The position numbers and the translations under genes are program-made. Below the pieces are notes generated by a model. That model saw nothing but the letters and a program-made list of their open reading frames with translations, had not been told where the DNA came from and ran no database searches. Below, piece by piece: positions 6,415-8,179 of a stretch of DNA of 8,179 nt (position 1 is its first letter; each line of letters starts with the position of its first letter). The stretch covers positions 1-8,179 of the forward strand of contig CALMBI010000190.1 in the NCBI GenBank assembly GCA_937860115.1. Direction: 5' to 3'. Source of the DNA: an uncultured Arcobacter sp. (lineage in GTDB: Bacteria > Campylobacterota > Campylobacteria > Campylobacterales > Arcobacteraceae).

Positions 6415-7191
6415 TTATTTTTGTTTAGATTTTGTTATTTGAGTAGGATTTTCTAGTAATTTTTCTATCTCTTTTTTAAGAACCTCTTGTCTGATTGTAG
6501 CTATTAAAAACGATTTTGATTCTTCAAATGTTGCTAATTTCCCCTCTTGAAACTCCTCTATAAGGAGCACTTGCCAACCAATTTGTGGAATATTGATTTT
6601 AACTAACTCTCCCGTTTTTTTATTTGCTAAAAGTGATTGCATATTTGGATCAAGTTTATTTGTTTCTACAAAACCGATCTCCCCTTTTGTTGTTTTTGCA
6701 GCTGGATCGATTGAAAGAGTTGAGGCGAGTTCTTTAAATTTTTCTATTTTTTTAGCAAGTTCATTTACTTTTGTTAATTGTTCAATAATCTCATCTGCAC
6801 TTTTTTCATCGTTTAATAAGATATTTCTTAAGTTATATTTTGATGAAGTTGTCGGTTTTTGAAGATCGTATATTTTTTTTAATTCATCGTTTTTAGGATT
6901 GACACTCGCCATAAATTTTTTTGCCCAAATATCTACAGAATAAAGTGAAGTGATCACTTTTAAATCTACATCGTTTTTCATTTGATTTTCGATAGCTTTT
7001 GCAATTTGGGAAGTTTGAAAATATTCATTACCCACTTGAGTTTTTTCTTGCTCACTGAGTTGATCAAAGTTGATTTTATATTTTTGCATTGTGTATGATT
7101 TTACTTCATTTTGATCTACATTTATTGGTTCTGTTGCAAAGCTAAGAATAGATAGAAGAAGTGATGAATACGCTAGTTGTATTAATTTCAT
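6415..7191 (-). CDS. Secreted parvulin-like peptidyl-prolyl isomerase/chaperone (PpiC/SurA type)
   Basis: This 258-residue exported protein has a signal peptide (MKLIQLAYSSLLLSILSFA, likely cleaved before TEPINV). It has a helical N-terminal region (about 27-112), a parvulin-like domain (about 116-212) and a charged helical tail ending in lysines, the layout of Campylobacter PEB4 and H. pylori HP0175, which act as periplasmic foldases for outer-membrane proteins. Domain landmarks are YNLRNILLN (119-127), FKELASTLSIDPAAKTTKGEIGF (start about 152), MQSLLANKKTGELV (184-197) and IGWQVLLIEE (204-213). Both positions normally occupied by parvulin histidines (R-HIL and a GWHI/FHI-type motif) are N and Q here, so chaperone activity without isomerase activity is plausible (inference). 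The ATG has an AGGA ribosome site (TTAAGGAAACTCA). It ends at a terminator shared with the convergent gene. It is not close enough to name PEB4 itself. Confidence 0.8.
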   Translation of the reverse strand: MKLIQLAYSSLLLSILSFATEPINVDQNEVKSYTMQKYKINFDQLSEQEKTQVGNEYFQTSQIAKAIENQMKNDVDLKVITSLYSVDIWAKKFMASVNPKNDELKKIYDLQKPTTSSKYNLRNILLNDEKSADEIIEQLTKVNELAKKIEKFKELASTLSIDPAAKTTKGEIGFVETNKLDPNMQSLLANKKTGELVKINIPQIGWQVLLIEEFQEGKLATFEESKSFLIATIRQEVLKKEIEKLLENPTQITKSKQK

Positions 7192-7215
7192 TGAGTTTCC
7201 TTAATTTTTTGGCAA

Positions 7216-7221
7216 ATTGTA
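7216..7221 (-). promoter_or_regulatory. Candidate -10 element for the parvulin-like gene
   Basis: On the minus strand GATACAAT contains the hexamer TACAAT, which would start transcription near 7209 and give a leader of about 18 bases holding the AGGA ribosome site. No -35 hexamer is clear; upstream is an AT-rich tract with TTTTT, as usual in this phylum. Similar TACAAT-like words lie further upstream, so the choice is tentative. Confidence 0.4.
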
Positions 7222-7310
7222 TCTCTTTCATCTTAAAAAGCGGTTCGAGTGATATTGTAATTGTATTGGGGTTCTTTCTTTCATTTGGTATAAGAAAAAA
7301 TGACACAAAA

Positions 7311-7338
7311 TTGACAAAATAAAGATAGTAAATATTAA
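7311..7338 (+). promoter_or_regulatory. Candidate promoter of the methyltransferase gene
   Basis: TTGACA (7311-7316), a 16-base spacer and TATTAA (7333-7338) form a reasonable sigma-70 promoter in the 207-base gap between the divergent parvulin-like and methyltransferase genes. The leader would be about 55 bases. The preceding TGACACAAAAT partly repeats the -35 region (TGACAAAAT), which could be a regulator site or chance. The rest of the gap shows no gene. Confidence 0.45.
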
Positions 7339-7398
7339 GTAGAAATACCATACAATAAGCGTTTTAATAACTAATACTAATTGATACCAAGGAATAAA

Positions 7399-7725
7399 AT
7401 GAGCAACGAAAAATTACAATACAATCCTAGAATTTTTGATGTAAATACGATAGATGATGCCAAAAAAATAATTCTAACTCCTGAAGCTGGAATGGCAACA
7501 AATGAAAGATGGGAAAAAGAAACACCATTTTTAAAAAAAGATATTAGTGATTTCTTTAAAAACCTCACTAAAGAGAGTGTTATAGTTGATTTTGGTTGCG
7601 GTATTGGAAGGGTAAGTAAAGAGATCATAGATGCTATTGGGTGTAAGGTGATTGGGATTGATATTAGTCAATCGATGAGACAATTAGCAATAAAATATGT
7701 AAATAACTTAACTTTCGCACGTTAA
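7399..7725 (+). pseudogene. SAM-dependent methyltransferase, truncated after its N-terminal half
   Basis: The open frame gives 108 residues with the start of a class I methyltransferase: the SAM-binding motif I VIVDFGCGIGRVSKEI (61-76) and motif II KVIGIDIS (83-90) with the acidic residue that holds the SAM ribose. The chain then stops at YVNNLTFAR, before motifs III-VI and any substrate site; members of this group usually run to about 220-260 residues. The ATG at 7399 is preceded by AAGGAATAAA, a good ribosome site, and is preferred to an ATT six codons earlier. Because an IS4-like transposase gene begins 166 bases downstream, the likely cause is insertion of that element near codons 103-106. 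No continuation of the methyltransferase is found in any frame up to the window edge. A working half-size protein is unlikely. Confidence 0.75.
7708..7725. repeat. Short inverted repeat at the methyltransferase break point
   Basis: TTAAC (7708-7712) and GTTAA (7721-7725) flank TTTCGCAC, exactly where the methyltransferase sequence is lost. This may mark the left end of the IS element or the junction. The matching right end would lie beyond the window, so its status as a terminal repeat cannot be judged here. Confidence 0.3.
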
Positions 7726-7853
7726 ATTTATAAAATTCTATCCAAATGTCCACTAATTCTTACAGATTTGAATCATTATTTCATATCTATTGACAAGAAA
7801 TTTTCTCTTAAGTTTTATATATAATAAACCTTTCATAAAGCCCTTAAATAGGT

Positions 7854-7868
7854 ACTTTTTGCTATAAT
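7854..7868 (+). promoter_or_regulatory. Extended -10 promoter of the transposase
   Basis: ACTTTTTGCTATAAT has a T tract, TGC and a perfect -10 hexamer TATAAT (7863-7868), the classic Campylobacterota sigma-70 form. Transcription would start near 7875, 17 bases before the transposase ATG, with an AAAAGGAC ribosome site in between. The stretch from 7726 to here is AT-rich with no supported gene and is presumably the left non-coding end of the IS. A lone TTGACA (7790-7795) is too far from a good -10 to be used with confidence. Confidence 0.65.
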
Positions 7869-7891
7869 TTTATTATATTAAAAGGACAAAA

Positions 7892-8179
7892 ATGAATATA
7901 GAATCTAAGATAATTGGTATCATAAACGATAAATTAAAAAACCCAATATATGAAACATTACGACTGTTAAATATGAAAACTATTTTAACCAATAGTAATT
8001 TTTCTAAAAAAGAGGGGGTTGCTGTTCATATGGTTGTACTACATTTTCGAGGAAACTTTTTGCTAAAGCAAAACCGCATTTGCTAGTTTTGTGTATATGC
8101 TTGTAATGAATAAAAAAATATCAACTTTTATGAAACAAAGTAATGATAGCTTCAAAAAAGATGTCTATTATAGGCTGCT
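7892..8179 (+). pseudogene. IS4-like transposase, N-terminal part, broken by a 43-nt insertion (runs off right edge)
   Basis: The frame opens at ATG 7892 with a good AGGA ribosome site and reads normally to residue 52 (FSKKEGVAVHMVVLHF). It then goes into unrelated codons and stops at 8105 if the frame is followed through the insert region only as far as its first stop (TAG at 8084-8086). From 8091 a frame shifted by one continues VYMLVMNKKISTFMKQSNDS and FKKDVYYRLL to the window edge. Removing 8048-8090 joins the two halves into one smooth chain (...HMVVLHF + VYMLVMNKK...). The style FSKKEG...KKDVYYRLL resembles the N-terminus of IS4-family DDE transposases; the catalytic domain is outside the window, so the family call is moderate. 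With the insert the gene cannot make full transposase, so this copy is presumably inactive. Confidence 0.65.
8048..8090. repeat. 43-nt hairpin-containing insert inside the transposase
   Basis: This segment interrupts the transposase frame. It contains a six-pair hairpin TTTTGC-TAAA-GCAAAA (8058-8073), an outer inverted pair AAACT (8053-8057) / AGTTT (8085-8089), and a repeated TTTGCTA word (8059-8065 and 8079-8085). It is flanked by TTTT on both sides (8044-8047 and 8087-8090), which may be a target duplication or chance in AT-rich DNA. Its length (43, not a multiple of three) and a TAG make it disruptive. Origin unknown. Confidence 0.5.

Larger units (their letters stand above)
7710..8179 (+). 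mobile_element. Left part of an IS4-like insertion sequence
   Basis: The element is inferred from the loss of the methyltransferase sequence near 7708-7716, an AT-rich non-coding lead (about 7726-7860), the extended -10 promoter and the transposase start at 7892. The left boundary is approximate. The right end, terminal repeats and target duplication cannot be seen. Confidence 0.5.

Noticed and set aside
6948..6959. Perfect 12-base palindrome AAGTGATCACTT
   Set aside because: It lies in the middle of the parvulin-like coding region, encodes ordinary residues and shows no sign of operator use.
7142..7628. Minus-strand open frames of 69 and 83 codons around the parvulin/methyltransferase gap
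   Set aside because: They overlap the signal-peptide region of the parvulin-like gene and the methyltransferase in other frames, have no ribosome site and low-complexity composition.
7726..7860. Small peptides in the gap between methyltransferase and transposase
   Set aside because: Frames of about 25-32 codons exist on both strands but lack ribosome sites and recognisable sequence; AT-rich non-coding IS end is the simpler reading.
1..8179. CRISPR array, toxin-antitoxin pair, defence island or phage genes
   Set aside because: No regularly spaced repeats and no genes of these kinds were seen; the only mobile signs are the IS-like remnant and the possible REP-type end.

Overview
The window is AT-rich, tightly packed DNA of Campylobacterota (epsilonproteobacterial) type, probably from a free-living, flagellated member of the Sulfurimonas/Sulfurovum/Arcobacter kind. 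Three things point there: a FliP and a BioD of epsilonproteobacterial character; a PgbA-domain gene directly followed by glcD, the same pair as Helicobacter pylori HP0508-HP0509; and extended -10 promoters of the TTTTTGnTATAAT kind. Genus is an inference.

Left part (1-3947): five genes on the minus strand form one compact operon, transcribed bioD -> pgbA-like -> glcD -> yihY/brkB -> fliP (fliP runs off the left edge). Junctions are ATGA overlaps (bioD/pgbA-like and yihY/fliP), an 11-nt overlap (pgbA-like/glcD) and a 2-nt gap (glcD/yihY). The contents are mixed: biotin synthesis, a secreted protein, an FAD-linked 2-hydroxyacid dehydrogenase, a membrane protein and a flagellar export-gate subunit. 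The only strong promoter-like element, upstream of bioD, places the transcript start at the bioD ATG, so bioD may be leaderless.

Middle (3948-4431): a divergent promoter region, a complete CAU-anticodon tRNA with encoded CCA, a long-stem terminator, about 200 bp without a convincing gene that carries a possible degraded REP/rayT-type element end, then a textbook TTGACA-N17-TATACT promoter. That promoter fixes the start of the next gene at 4432 rather than 4378.

Right part (4432-8179): a 652-residue membrane protein of the family annotated 'site-specific recombinase Gcr' (no recombinase motifs seen) converges across a short palindromic terminator on a secreted parvulin-like protein that lacks both usual parvulin histidines. 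Divergent from the latter is a methyltransferase cut off after its SAM-binding half. It is followed by an IS4-like transposase start, which is itself broken by a 43-nt hairpin-containing insertion and leaves the window on the right. The right end is therefore a site of nested decay: gene, then IS, then small insert.

I found no CRISPR array, defence system or clearly new multi-gene system. The most unusual items are the four-residue gap in a conserved part of FliP, the likely leaderless bioD, the histidine-less parvulin and the small insert in the transposase.
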